The notes under the pieces were generated by a model. That model saw only the letters and a program-made list of their open reading frames with translations. It had not been told where the DNA came from and ran no database searches. Shown piece by piece: positions 16,127 through 25,317 of a stretch of DNA of 64,000 nt. Origin of the DNA: Allomuricauda sp. CP2A (GTDB taxonomy: Bacteria; Bacteroidota; Bacteroidia; Flavobacteriales; Flavobacteriaceae); the NCBI RefSeq assembly GCF_001683915.1, contig NZ_LXTT01000130.1:110817-174816 (forward strand), in the 5' to 3' direction. Position 1 is the first letter of the stretch, and each line of letters opens with the position of its first letter. A program made the translations under genes and the position numbers.

Positions 16127-17677
16127 GTGAATAGAGAACTAATTGTTAGATCTAGTCCTGATGCAGTCGATTTTGCCTTACTCAAGGATGGAAAACTTAT
16201 AGAATTACACAAAGAAGAGGACAACAACAACTTTTCCGTAGGGGATATCTTCCTAGCCAAGATACGAAAACCCGTTACAGGCCTAAACGCGGCATTTGTC
16301 AACGTGGGTTATGAAAAAGATGCGTTCCTGCACTATCATGACCTTGGTCCGCAATTGTCCTCCATGTTAAAATTCATAAAAAAAGTTAGAACAGGGCGGT
16401 TAAAAGACTTTGCCCTCAAAGATTTTCCATTTGAAAAAGATATAGACAAGAATGGCAGCATCAATGATGTGATCAAAGCCAATCAGTCATTATTGGTACA
16501 AATTGTTAAGGAACCCATCTCCACCAAGGGTCCAAGAATCAGCTCAGAACTTTCCATTGCTGGGCGTTACTTGGTCATGGTGCCTTTTTCAGACAGGGTC
16601 TCGGTATCGCAAAAGATAGCGAGCAAGGAGGAAAAGGACAGGCTCATACGACTTGTAAAGAGCATTAAGCCCAAAGGATTTGGGGTTATTATCCGTACCG
16701 TAGCAGAAGGCAAAAAAGTTGCAGAACTAGACAAAGATCTTCAGAACTTGTTTTCCAAATGGATAACAATGTGCAAGAAATTGCAAAGAGCACCGCATCC
16801 CTCCAAAGTATTGGTCGAGCTCAACAGGGCTTCGTCCATTTTACGGGATGTTTTCAACGATTCCTTCACGGGAATCTATGTTGATGACGAAACGCTCTTC
16901 AACCAGATCAAGGATTATGTGCACGAAATAGCACCCGAAAAGGAATCCATTGTAAAGCAGTATTCCGGTCCTGCCCCCATTTTTGAAAAGTTCGGGATCG
17001 AGCGTCAGATCAAGACCTCGTTCGGACGCACGGCCTCAATGAGCCGTGGGGCATATCTTGTTATAGAACATACCGAAGCCCTGCACGTCATTGACGTGAA
17101 CAGTGGCAACCGTTCCAACAAGGCCAAGAACCAAGAGGATACCGCTTTGGAAGTGAACATGCTCGCCGCAACAGAAATTGCCAGACAATTGCGTTTGCGT
17201 GACATGGGCGGAATCATAGTAGTGGATTTTATAGATATGACCCGAGGTGAGCACAGACGAAAACTGTTTGATCACCTACGGAATGAAATGAAGGATGACA
17301 GGGCAAAACACAAGATTTTGCCGCCCAGTAAGTTTGGACTTGTACAGATTACAAGACAACGGGTTCGTCCAGAAATGAACATTAAGACCAGCGAGGAAAA
17401 CCCCAATGGCACCGGTGCCGAAGTGGAAGCCCCAATCGTCTTAATAGACCATATTCAGTCGGATTTGGAGCGAATCTTGAAAGGAGACCACAAAAACAAC
17501 GGAATTGTATTGAATATACATCCGTTTATTGCGGCCTACCTCACCAAAGGATTCCCATCCATACGTTCCAAGTGGTTCAAAACCTATAAAAAATGGGTGA
17601 AAGTTCAACCTAGGGATGCCTATAAATACCTTGAATACCGTTTTAAAGACAAAGACGGCAAAACAATACGACCATAA
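16127..17677 (+). CDS. rng: ribonuclease E/G family protein
   Basis: This endoribonuclease matures rRNA and starts mRNA decay. The 516-residue product has an S1-like RNA-binding domain (about residues 38-120), a 5'-sensor/RNase H-like middle, and the DNase I-like catalytic core. The Mg-binding aspartates are Asp323 (HVIDVNSGN) and Asp367/Asp370 (IIVVDFIDM). The typical MQITRQRVRPEM-like segment is present as VQITRQRVRPEM. After it, the zinc-link motif CPxC of E. coli RNase E/G is absent; the stretch reads SEENPNGTG. The start is GTG; the N-terminus MNRELIVRSSPDAVDFALL fits homologs. It has its own long leader after a hairpin terminator. Confidence 0.94.
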   Translation: MNRELIVRSSPDAVDFALLKDGKLIELHKEEDNNNFSVGDIFLAKIRKPVTGLNAAFVNVGYEKDAFLHYHDLGPQLSSMLKFIKKVRTGRLKDFALKDFPFEKDIDKNGSINDVIKANQSLLVQIVKEPISTKGPRISSELSIAGRYLVMVPFSDRVSVSQKIASKEEKDRLIRLVKSIKPKGFGVIIRTVAEGKKVAELDKDLQNLFSKWITMCKKLQRAPHPSKVLVELNRASSILRDVFNDSFTGIYVDDETLFNQIKDYVHEIAPEKESIVKQYSGPAPIFEKFGIERQIKTSFGRTASMSRGAYLVIEHTEALHVIDVNSGNRSNKAKNQEDTALEVNMLAATEIARQLRLRDMGGIIVVDFIDMTRGEHRRKLFDHLRNEMKDDRAKHKILPPSKFGLVQITRQRVRPEMNIKTSEENPNGTGAEVEAPIVLIDHIQSDLERILKGDHKNNGIVLNIHPFIAAYLTKGFPSIRSKWFKTYKKWVKVQPRDAYKYLEYRFKDKDGKTIRP

Positions 17678-17708
17678 AAAGCGACTCCAGAAATGGGGTC
17701 GCTTTTTT
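17676..17708 (+). terminator. intrinsic terminator of the RNase E/G gene
   Basis: AAAAAGCGACTCC and GGGGTCGCTTTTTT pair with one G-U and a 6-base loop, ending in a U-tract. The stem starts inside the stop codon. Confidence 0.85.
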
Positions 17709-17734
17709 GTTTTTACCAGTTTGGGACAAAACAG

Positions 17735-17742
17735 TATTTTTG
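17735..17742 (+). promoter_or_regulatory. -7 promoter element for the glycosidase-recX operon
   Basis: TATTTTTG is a perfect -7 match 19 bases before the ATG at 17762. Confidence 0.6.
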
Positions 17743-17761
17743 ATAACCTAGCACCCTGAAA

Positions 17762-20131
17762 ATGAAAAAAACCGTTCTCTCCCTATTGAGTATTTTGATC
17801 ATGGCATGTTCCACCCAAACAGAAAAGTCATTATCAAACATATTAGAACAATCCCCCAACATAAAAGGTGATGCAAACTACTTAAGCTCTCCTTACGTTA
17901 CCGCCGGAGACAGGGTGTATATGGTGGGCCATCAGGATGGGACCTTTCCTCCTTTGGGCTGGCATATAAAAGACGAAATGGGAGGGATTTGGAACCACCC
18001 GATAAAGCTTATGGACGGTTTTGAGGTGGAAATGACAATCAACGACCGTGTGTTGCCATTGAGCAAAGCCTCTGGGTTTGTAAACTACCCGTATGCAAAC
18101 AAACACCTATTCGAGTTTGAACAAGAAGACCTCCTTATTGAACGGATTCAATTTGTTCCTGATGGACTCCAGGGTATTTTAGTCCAGTTTATCATCAAAA
18201 ACAACAGCCAAGAAAAAATTGAAAGCACTGTGAAGTTTGTTGGCCATAGCAACTTGCGACCAACGTGGTTGGGGGAGCGATCAAATATGGTGGACGCTAA
18301 AGATTCTGGTATTTTCGAAGACGCTTATTGGGTGGTCAAGGATAGTTTAAATTCTTGGTATACCGTTTTTGGGTCGGACCAAGCACCCATTTCTTCTGAA
18401 GAACTTAAAAATCCGAACAAGCCCAATGGGGTCTCCAATTCCCTTGAATATGTTGTTACGATTCCAGCAAAATCGGAGAAAATCCTAAATTTTGCCATCG
18501 CCGGGTCATATATTTCCCGCGAAGATGCCATTTTGGACCACCAGAATATTCTAGAAAACTTTGTCCAGATGGCCAAGGGAAAAAAGTCGCGTTACGGGCA
18601 ACTGGCAAACCAGTCCAAACTTACCATACCGGACAAACACCTGCAAGACACCTTTGAATGGCTAAAATATAACTGCGACTGGCTAGTACGCACCGTTCCC
18701 GAAATTGGTTCTGGCATTGGCGCAGGCATACCCGATTATCCTTGGTATTTTGGAGTGGACAGTGAGTATGCGCTTCAAGGGTACATGGCCATTGGCCAAA
18801 ATGATATTGTTGAGAAAACCATTACACTTTTGGACAGTGTTTCAATGGCGGTGAACGGCAATGGAAAAATTCTTCATGAAATGTCCACAAACGGCGTTGT
18901 TTTCAATGAAGGAAACATCAATGAAACCCCTCAATTTGCATCATTGATATGGGAAATATATAAATGGAACGGCGACAAGGAATTTCTTGAAAAGTATTTT
19001 CCAACGGTAAAAAAAGGATTAAAATGGTTGTTGGAGGAAAATGATGATAACAAAAACCTTTTTCCAGATGGCTTTGGAATGATGGAAATACACGGCCTTG
19101 ATAGTGAAATGATTGATGTTGCTTCATACACCCAAAGAGCTTTTGCCGATGCTGCCCTTATGGCCAATGAGTTGGACGAAACTGAATTGGCACTCGAATA
19201 CCAGCAATTGGCAGAGCAATTGAAGGAAAAAATAAACACACAATTCTGGTCGGACACCTTTCAATCCTATGCCGATTTCATTGGAACCGATGAGCAGGCA
19301 CTTGAATTGATCGAAGATGCTTTGGTCAGGGCCGATACGCTCAACAAACCATGGGCAATTGACGAGCTCAAAGCCACCAAACAGGAGATTTTGAGCAATC
19401 CATCCGAAGAACCAAGGCCTTTTGTCCTCTACCACAACTGGGTGGTAAACACTCCTATGGAAATGGGCATAGCCGATTCATCCAAAGCAATGATGGCTCT
19501 GGACAATGCAAAGAAATTTACAAATCCTTTTGGGGTTTTCGTCACAGGTATTGATCGTGACGAGACCGCGGGCAAAGACGCTGGCTCCTTCAAGGGAAGC
19601 AAGGTGTTTTCCTATACAGGTGCAGTGATGACATTGCCCACTGGTGTACAAGCTGTGGCAGAAAATAATTATGGCCGCCCCGACGAAGCCTTGGATTATT
19701 TAAAAAGAATGTCCCGTTCCTTTAGCTATGCACTTCCCGGAAGTATGTATGAGGTCTCTCCCGACTATGGAATGATGACCCAGGCTTGGAACATTTACGC
19801 CTTTGCAGTCCCCATTATAAAACAGTTTTTTGGCATCAGGCCTATGGCTCACAAAAAGATCATTAGTATTGAACCTCAAATGCCAAAAGAATGGGATAAC
19901 GCTTCATTGGAAAATGTAAAAGTTGCAGACAATGAGATTTCCATATGGCACAAAAAGTCCAAGGATCTTGATCAAATCAAAATACAACAAGTGCAACCGG
20001 GTTGGAACGTAAAGCTTATTTTACCAGAGGGAGATTATACGGTAACAGAAGGCAACCCGGAAATAACAACTGAAAACGGCAAAACCACATTCACTTTTTC
20101 CGATAAAATAATTGTGGTAACCAAAAGCTAA
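17762..20131 (+). CDS. secreted six-hairpin (alpha/alpha)6 glycosidase-like lipoprotein
   Basis: The 789-residue protein starts with a lipoprotein signal (LIMAC, Cys16). An N-terminal beta-sandwich (to about residue 270) precedes an (alpha/alpha)6 barrel (about 280-690), and a short beta C-terminus ends it. The barrel contains DYPWYFGVDSEYAL, like the PW-F-RD segment of glycogen-debranching and related enzymes, and candidate acids in EMSTNGVVFNEGN and GMMEIHGLDSE. It probably hydrolyses glycosidic bonds in oligosaccharides at the cell envelope, but substrate and GH family cannot be fixed from sequence alone. No SusC/SusD pair is nearby. recX follows six bases later. Confidence 0.8.
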   Translation: MKKTVLSLLSILIMACSTQTEKSLSNILEQSPNIKGDANYLSSPYVTAGDRVYMVGHQDGTFPPLGWHIKDEMGGIWNHPIKLMDGFEVEMTINDRVLPLSKASGFVNYPYANKHLFEFEQEDLLIERIQFVPDGLQGILVQFIIKNNSQEKIESTVKFVGHSNLRPTWLGERSNMVDAKDSGIFEDAYWVVKDSLNSWYTVFGSDQAPISSEELKNPNKPNGVSNSLEYVVTIPAKSEKILNFAIAGSYISREDAILDHQNILENFVQMAKGKKSRYGQLANQSKLTIPDKHLQDTFEWLKYNCDWLVRTVPEIGSGIGAGIPDYPWYFGVDSEYALQGYMAIGQNDIVEKTITLLDSVSMAVNGNGKILHEMSTNGVVFNEGNINETPQFASLIWEIYKWNGDKEFLEKYFPTVKKGLKWLLEENDDNKNLFPDGFGMMEIHGLDSEMIDVASYTQRAFADAALMANELDETELALEYQQLAEQLKEKINTQFWSDTFQSYADFIGTDEQALELIEDALVRADTLNKPWAIDELKATKQEILSNPSEEPRPFVLYHNWVVNTPMEMGIADSSKAMMALDNAKKFTNPFGVFVTGIDRDETAGKDAGSFKGSKVFSYTGAVMTLPTGVQAVAENNYGRPDEALDYLKRMSRSFSYALPGSMYEVSPDYGMMTQAWNIYAFAVPIIKQFFGIRPMAHKKIISIEPQMPKEWDNASLENVKVADNEISIWHKKSKDLDQIKIQQVQPGWNVKLILPEGDYTVTEGNPEITTENGKTTFTFSDKIIVVTKS

Positions 20132-20137
20132 ACCCAG

Positions 20138-20620
20138 ATGGACTCCCAGTTTTCACCACGAAAATATTATTCGCTCCAAGAGGCCACAAAAAAGATGGAG
20201 CACTACTGTGCGTACCAAGAGCGCTGCCATTATGAGGTTGTTGAAAAATTAAGGGGTATGCACATGATTCCAGAAGCCATAGATCAAATTGTAACCCATT
20301 TGATCCAAGAAAACTATTTGAACGAGGAACGCTTTGCCAAAAGTTTTGCCCGAGGCAAATTCAATATAAAAAAGTGGGGGAAAAACCGAATTATAAGGGA
20401 ATTAAAACAACGGCAGATATCGCAGTTCAACATTAAAACTGCATTGGCAGAAATTGGGGAGGAAGATTACCATAACACCCTAAATGAACTCGCCAAAAAA
20501 AGGTTGGGCCAAATCAAAGAGCAAAACATCCAAAAAAGAAAGAAAAAGTTGGCCGATTATCTGCTTTACCGAGGCTGGGAAAGCCATTTGGTCTACGAAA
20601 AACTGCGAGAATTGATTTGA
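20138..20620 (+). CDS. recX: RecA regulatory protein RecX
   Basis: RecX binds the RecA filament and limits its recombinase and coprotease activity. The 160-residue protein has the family's tandem three-helix repeats, with YLNEERFAKSFARGKFNIKKWG at about residues 66-87 as the signature. It lies 6 bases after the glycosidase gene and is probably read from the same transcript, although the two have no obvious functional link. It converges on the oxygenase gene with a 4-base gap. Confidence 0.93.
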   Translation: MDSQFSPRKYYSLQEATKKMEHYCAYQERCHYEVVEKLRGMHMIPEAIDQIVTHLIQENYLNEERFAKSFARGKFNIKKWGKNRIIRELKQRQISQFNIKTALAEIGEEDYHNTLNELAKKRLGQIKEQNIQKRKKKLADYLLYRGWESHLVYEKLRELI

Positions 20621-20624
20621 GAGT

Positions 20625-21500
20625 TTAATTCCATTTTTGGGTCATCAGTCTTTCCGTACGAACCACAGCCTTTTCATTTTTCCAATCAATCCATTTTTGA
20701 CCTTTTAGCCTACGCATTACATTATCAAAATGGCGCATAAAGAAGATGTTGTAGACGGCCTTCCCAAAATTTTTAGGTTTTCGGGCAATGGCTCGTAGAC
20801 TCATGGAAAATCCAGGAGTAATATACTTCATATGGTGCCAATACCCTTCGGGTATGTAAAGGACGTTACCGTGTTCCAATTGGGCCACGTGTCCCTTGGC
20901 ATGTTTTAGGGCGGGCCATTTACCCAAATCCGGGGCATCAAAATCAATATCTTCCCGTGTAATCAGGGAATGCGGAATTTTGTATAGATACTTGGTCTCT
21001 GATTGGGAAAAGAGGATACACTGCTTTTTTCCTTCAAAATGAAAATGGAATATGTTGGCCAAATCAATGTCGTAATGCATAAATGTGTACGAATTGCTTC
21101 CGCCAAAAAACAACATGGGCAGTCCTTTCATCAAAGGCAGCCCAAAATCAGGATACGTAAAATCCTTTTGAAGTTGGGGCACTTCCTTTAAAACATTCCA
21201 CAGAAAAATTCGGTATTTGGTAGGCTCACTTTTTAAAAGGTCGATGTACTCCCGCATCTTCATTTTGGCATGGGGCTCATTAAAACCCTCATCGTGCTTT
21301 ACCGGGCGATCATCATATAGTGGCACTTCTTTTTCGCCCGCAACATCTTTCATATAGTCCAGACTCCATTTGGAATAAGCGGGCCAATCCTCAATAAACC
21401 GTTCTATGACCACGGGCTTTTGAGGTTTAAAGTATTTCTGGATAAACTCCTTCTTGGAAAGGGTCTCTTCCCTGGGAATCTGTTCAAGGTTCAGTTTCAA
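20625..21500 (-). CDS. cupin-like (JmjC/FIH type) Fe(II)/2-oxoglutarate oxygenase
   Basis: The 291-residue protein is a Cupin_8 family member. It has the iron facial triad His142-x-Asp144 (MHYDID) and His222 (EGYWHHMKY) on a double-stranded beta-helix, and a WxVxK-like N-terminal region (KPVVIERFIEDWPAYSKW). Relatives hydroxylate protein side chains such as Asn, His or Arg, including ribosomal proteins, or tRNA wybutosine. The substrate here is unknown. It is monocistronic between recX and bioB. Confidence 0.87.
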   Translation of the reverse strand: MKLNLEQIPREETLSKKEFIQKYFKPQKPVVIERFIEDWPAYSKWSLDYMKDVAGEKEVPLYDDRPVKHDEGFNEPHAKMKMREYIDLLKSEPTKYRIFLWNVLKEVPQLQKDFTYPDFGLPLMKGLPMLFFGGSNSYTFMHYDIDLANIFHFHFEGKKQCILFSQSETKYLYKIPHSLITREDIDFDAPDLGKWPALKHAKGHVAQLEHGNVLYIPEGYWHHMKYITPGFSMSLRAIARKPKNFGKAVYNIFFMRHFDNVMRRLKGQKWIDWKNEKAVVRTERLMTQKWN

Positions 21501-21559
21501 GATTTCAATGAGTTTGAAACCGCTAAATTAGTAAAAAGGTTTTTATAAAATATGAAGCC

Positions 21560-22660
21560 TTACTCTTTGGATACCAGCCCAGATTTCTGTTTGGCCGCTT
21601 CATTACGGTCAATGACATGACCGGGTCTGGACCATTTTGGTTTTTCTCCCAAAGGTTGGTATTCCGACTCGGAAGCTTCAACCGTTTTGGGCTGGGGAGC
21701 CTTCACAAAAGCCTTTTGGGGATTCAATCCCAGTTGTTGGAACATGGCCATGTCCTCACTTACATCAGGATTTGGTGTGGTCAACAATTTATCTCCTGCG
21801 AAAATGGAATTGGCCCCGGCGAAAAAGCACATCGCCTGCCCTTCGCGACTCATCCCGGTTCTTCCGGCAGAAAGTCGTACTTGGGTTTTTGGCATCACAA
21901 TTCGGGTTGTAGCCACCATCCGGATCATTTCCCAGATTTCAACAGGTTTTTGCTCTTCCATCGGGGTGCCTTCAACCGCAACCAAGGCATTGATCGGCAC
22001 CGATTCTGGCTGTGGATTCAAAGTTGAAAGGGCTACTAACATTCCCGCACGGTCCTCAATGGATTCCCCCATGCCAATAATACCACCGCTACATACGGTT
22101 ACATTGGTTTTACGGACATTCTCTATGGTCTGCAAACGATCTTCATACCCACGAGTTGAGATGACTTCCTTATAATATTCTTCTGATGTGTCCAAGTTAT
22201 GGTTGTAGGCATAGAGTCCTGCTTCGGCCAATCGTTTTGCCTGATTTTCGGTAACCATACCCAAAGTACAGCACACTTCCATGTCCAGTTTGTTGATGGT
22301 ACGAACCATATCCAACACCTGATCAAACTCGGGACCGTCCTTCACATTCCGCCATGCCGCACCCATGCACACCCTGGAACTACCAGATGCCTTGGCACGT
22401 AGTGCTTGCGCCTTCACTTGCTGAATGGACATCAAGTCGTTGCCTTCTATATCGGTATGGTAGCGAGCAGCTTGGGGACAATACCCACAATCTTCTGGGC
22501 ACCCACCGGTTTTAATGGAAAGCAAAGTGGAAACCTGTACCGTGTTCGGGTCATGGTGCTCCCGGTGTACGGTAGCTGCTTCATACAGCAATTCCATCAA
22601 AGGTTTGTTATAAATATCGAGGATTTCTTCCTTCGTCCAGTTGTGTTTTGTACCGCTCAT
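21560..22660 (-). CDS. bioB: biotin synthase
   Basis: This radical SAM enzyme inserts sulfur into dethiobiotin, the last step of biotin synthesis. The 366-residue protein has the [4Fe-4S] motif C54-x3-C58-x2-C61 (CPEDCGYC) and the VQVSTLLSIKTGGCPED lead-in. The [2Fe-2S] cysteines are in VCMGAAWR and EVCCTLGM. The C-terminus has a non-conserved tail after LGLNPQKA. It is the last gene of the biotin block on this strand, 63 bases after the ketosynthase, but with its own promoter match. Confidence 0.97.
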   Translation of the reverse strand: MSGTKHNWTKEEILDIYNKPLMELLYEAATVHREHHDPNTVQVSTLLSIKTGGCPEDCGYCPQAARYHTDIEGNDLMSIQQVKAQALRAKASGSSRVCMGAAWRNVKDGPEFDQVLDMVRTINKLDMEVCCTLGMVTENQAKRLAEAGLYAYNHNLDTSEEYYKEVISTRGYEDRLQTIENVRKTNVTVCSGGIIGMGESIEDRAGMLVALSTLNPQPESVPINALVAVEGTPMEEQKPVEIWEMIRMVATTRIVMPKTQVRLSAGRTGMSREGQAMCFFAGANSIFAGDKLLTTPNPDVSEDMAMFQQLGLNPQKAFVKAPQPKTVEASESEYQPLGEKPKWSRPGHVIDRNEAAKQKSGLVSKE

Positions 22661-22678
22661 AATGGTCAGAATCTAATT

Positions 22679-22711
22679 CAAAAATAAGGCATTATTCACT
22701 ATTAAAACCAA
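22679..22711 (-). promoter_or_regulatory. promoter of bioB
   Basis: On the minus strand, TTG (forward 22709-22711), a 22-base spacer and TATTTTTG (22679-22686) form a promoter match, 18 bases before the bioB ATG. Confidence 0.65.
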
Positions 22712-22723
22712 GAAAACCCCGAT

Positions 22724-23959
22724 TTAAGAAATGGTGTGTTTCTTTTGTGATGGTCGTTTCAACAATATGCTCACAGCATTTCCACCAAAGCCAACGGCAT
22801 TTACCAGTACGGTGTCCACCATTTCTTTATCATCCCTATTTTGAAAAAAGGGAGTTGGAATATACTGCTGATGTTGCAGCATTAAAACCCCCAGCTCCAA
22901 ACTCAACAATCCCGAAGCACCAAAGGTGTGACCCACTTTCCACTTATTGGTGGTCAAAAAAGGCAAGTTATTGCCAAACACTTTTTTGATGGCATTGTAC
23001 TCGGTGACATCTCCCTTAATAGTTCCTGGGGCATGCATGACAATGGCATCAACTTGGTCGGTGCCCGCACTTTTTAGGGCCATTTTCATGGAATCCTGAA
23101 AGCACTGGGCATCCGTTGAAATGGAAACGCTGTGTTCCAACGGTTCGGTTGCGTAGCCTATGCCCGCAACCAAAGCCAAGGCATTCGGCTTTTCCCCTTT
23201 TTCCAAACAGGCCAACGCTGCTGCCTCACCCAGAACCATGGTGTTTTGTTTCTTTTCCAAATCCATGGCCAAACATGGATAATTTTGCTCTTCAGCATCT
23301 CTCGACTGCCTGCCCGTCCGGCAGGCGGGCGCTCGAGATGACATTCTGGAATATATCTTCAAGGCCTGCATTTGGGCAATGGTAAATGGGGTCAACGGAG
23401 CCTCGCTCCCTCCCACCAAAAATTTATCGGTCAACCCGCTTTGAATCCATGCCACGGCATTCAACAGCCCATGCAAAGCTGTGGAGCAGGTAATGGAATG
23501 CGAAATTTCGGGACCTTTTGATTTTAAATCGTGGGCCACCCAAGATGAAATATTGCCCAAAGTGGTGGTGGGCGAGGCAAGGGTGGAGGATTTTCCCTGA
23601 TCTAAAAATTCTTGGTGATATTTTTCAAAAAGAGAGGTGGCGCCTCGGGACGACCCTATATTGACCCCAAAATTGGAATCAGTTTCCCATCCAGCTTTGT
23701 CAATTACCTTTCGGGCTGTGTAAATGGCAAATAAAACGGAATCATCCAAATCATTGTATTTGGTATCGGATTGCCTTAGCGTTTCAATGGCCTTCTTCAC
23801 CACATTACTCAAGTTGGAAGCCCAAACTTCCTGTTTTCCTATTTTCTGATAGGACAAACAATGCTCTTTATTCAAATATGATTTCCAAACCTCATCTGAT
23901 TCACTTCCCAAGGAAGAAATGGATGATAATGCGGTTATGGAAATGGGTTCTTTCAACAT
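22724..23959 (-). CDS. biotin-locus beta-ketoacyl-ACP synthase (FabF-like), carrying an in-frame repeat insertion
   Basis: A thiolase-fold condensing enzyme of 411 residues. The Cys-His-His triad is complete: Cys158 (ITCSTALHG), His309 (IVMHAPGT) and His344 (KVGHTFGASG). It lies 9 bases after bioA, so it probably makes or extends the pimeloyl-ACP precursor chain; no BioC, BioH or BioZ gene is present in the window. Residues 205-224 (RMSSRAPACRTGRQSRDAEE) have no counterpart in FabF-type proteins. They are translated from a palindromic dispersed repeat inserted in the loop before the MVLGEAA motif. The frame is kept, so the enzyme may still work with a longer surface loop. Confidence 0.9.
   Translation of the reverse strand: MLKEPISITALSSISSLGSESDEVWKSYLNKEHCLSYQKIGKQEVWASNLSNVVKKAIETLRQSDTKYNDLDDSVLFAIYTARKVIDKAGWETDSNFGVNIGSSRGATSLFEKYHQEFLDQGKSSTLASPTTTLGNISSWVAHDLKSKGPEISHSITCSTALHGLLNAVAWIQSGLTDKFLVGGSEAPLTPFTIAQMQALKIYSRMSSRAPACRTGRQSRDAEEQNYPCLAMDLEKKQNTMVLGEAAALACLEKGEKPNALALVAGIGYATEPLEHSVSISTDAQCFQDSMKMALKSAGTDQVDAIVMHAPGTIKGDVTEYNAIKKVFGNNLPFLTTNKWKVGHTFGASGLLSLELGVLMLQHQQYIPTPFFQNRDDKEMVDTVLVNAVGFGGNAVSILLKRPSQKKHTIS
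23296..23342 (-). repeat. palindromic dispersed repeat inside the ketosynthase reading frame
   Basis: Outer arms CATCTC...GAGATG enclose an inner perfect 7-bp stem GCCTGCC / GGCAGGC (23308-23314 and 23320-23326). On the minus strand the flanks read CTCGAGCGC...CAGTCGAGAG, the same core as GAGCGCAGTCGA at 28469 and near 8750, split by the GC-rich inner palindrome. GC content is far above the surrounding gene. Confidence 0.8.
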
Positions 23960-23968
23960 AAAATCATT

Positions 23969-25255
23969 TTATACCAATTCCAAGGCTGATTTGATAGCCC
24001 CATAAATCCGTTGCATTTGAGTTTCTGTGGTGACATAGGGAGGCAAGATATAAATGGTATGGCCCAAGGGTCTTAGAAACACCCCTTGATCCATAAAATG
24101 CTTGAAGAGTCTGTTCCGCAAATTACCATAACGCTCCATTTTCACATCCAAATCCAAGGCATAAATGACCCCCAATTGTCGGGTATTGGCCACCTTGGGG
24201 TGCTGTTTTATTTCTTCATCAAACTTTTGGTGCCATTGGATGATATTCTGTATCCCTGTCTGGATTTCATCGGTCTGAAGCAATTTCAGGGCTGCCAGCG
24301 CCGCCGTACAGGCCAATGGATTGGCGGTATAGGTGTGACCATGGAACAATCCTTTGGCCATGTCATCACTGTAAAAAGCCATAAACACCTCTTCAGTGCA
24401 TGTGGTAAGTCCCATGGGAACCAAACCTGCTGTCAAGGCTTTGGAAAGACACATGATATCCGGCTTGGTTTCCAAATAGTCAGAAGCAAAAAATTTCCCT
24501 GTTTTGCCAAATCCCGTCATCACTTCGTCCGCAATCAGGAGTACACCATGCTCCTTCAGCAGGGCCAGAATTTTATCAAGACCAGTAGCATTGTGCATTT
24601 TCATGGCTGCGGCACCTTGAACCAAAGGTTCATAAATGAAGCCTGCAATATTTTTCTGTTCCAATCGCCTTTCCAGAAAAACCAGAATCTGGTTGATGTT
24701 TGTTTCCGTGGGCACCGGAATACGCTCCACTTCAATGAAAAAATCCTCGAACGGCCCGTTATAGACCGACAGGCCCGAAACGGACATCGCCCCAAAGGTA
24801 TCGCCATGAAAACCTTCCTCGAAGGCCAACAGCACATTGCACTTTTTGCCTTTGTTATGATGGTACTGCAAGGCCATTTTGATGCCCACTTCGGTGGAGG
24901 TGGAACCATTATCCGAAAAGAAGAGCTTCTGCTGGTTGTTGGGAAGAATCTTGATGAGTTCCTCGGAGAGCCTCACCGCCGGTTCATGGGTAAAGCCGCT
25001 GAACACCACCTGATCTAACTGCTGCATCTGTTCCGAAACCTTTTTTAGAATATGCGGGTTGCAATGCCCGTACATACAGGTGTACCACGATGCAATTCCA
25101 TCTACATATTCCTTTCCATCCTCATCAAAAAGTAAGGCCCCTTCGGCTTTTGCCATACCCAACATGTCTGGACTCACTTTGTGTTGCGTGAGTGGGTGCC
25201 AAAGGTGCTTTTTGTCTCGATCCGATAATTTTTCCAATGCTTCTGTCTTACGCAA
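23969..25255 (-). CDS. bioA: adenosylmethionine-8-amino-7-oxononanoate aminotransferase
   Basis: This fold-type I PLP enzyme uses SAM as amino donor to make 7,8-diaminopelargonate in biotin synthesis. Family marks are RDKKHLWHPLTQHK near the start, GIASWYTCMYGHCNP, SGFTHEPAVRLSEELI, ADEVMTGFGKTGKFFA and the PLP lysine in LSKALTAGLVPMGLT. The start is uncertain: no ATG is available, and in-frame TTG codons occur at 25300, 25255 and 25237. The one at 25300 leaves only 17 bases to the divergent glycosyltransferase start, so 25255 or 25237 fits better and gives the short N-terminus usual in homologs. It precedes the ketosynthase gene by 9 bases. Confidence 0.94.
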   Translation of the reverse strand: MRKTEALEKLSDRDKKHLWHPLTQHKVSPDMLGMAKAEGALLFDEDGKEYVDGIASWYTCMYGHCNPHILKKVSEQMQQLDQVVFSGFTHEPAVRLSEELIKILPNNQQKLFFSDNGSTSTEVGIKMALQYHHNKGKKCNVLLAFEEGFHGDTFGAMSVSGLSVYNGPFEDFFIEVERIPVPTETNINQILVFLERRLEQKNIAGFIYEPLVQGAAAMKMHNATGLDKILALLKEHGVLLIADEVMTGFGKTGKFFASDYLETKPDIMCLSKALTAGLVPMGLTTCTEEVFMAFYSDDMAKGLFHGHTYTANPLACTAALAALKLLQTDEIQTGIQNIIQWHQKFDEEIKQHPKVANTRQLGVIYALDLDVKMERYGNLRNRLFKHFMDQGVFLRPLGHTIYILPPYVTTETQMQRIYGAIKSALELV

Positions 25256-25317
25256 ACCCCTTAATTTATCTATCTTGCAAAGATGACAATTAATCGCCAA
25301 AAAAATTAATCCAGACC

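Noticed and set aside
24086..25018. 310-residue plus-strand frame opposite bioA
   Set aside because: Antisense shadow of a clear bioA; composition is Phe/His/Gln-rich and unlike a real protein.
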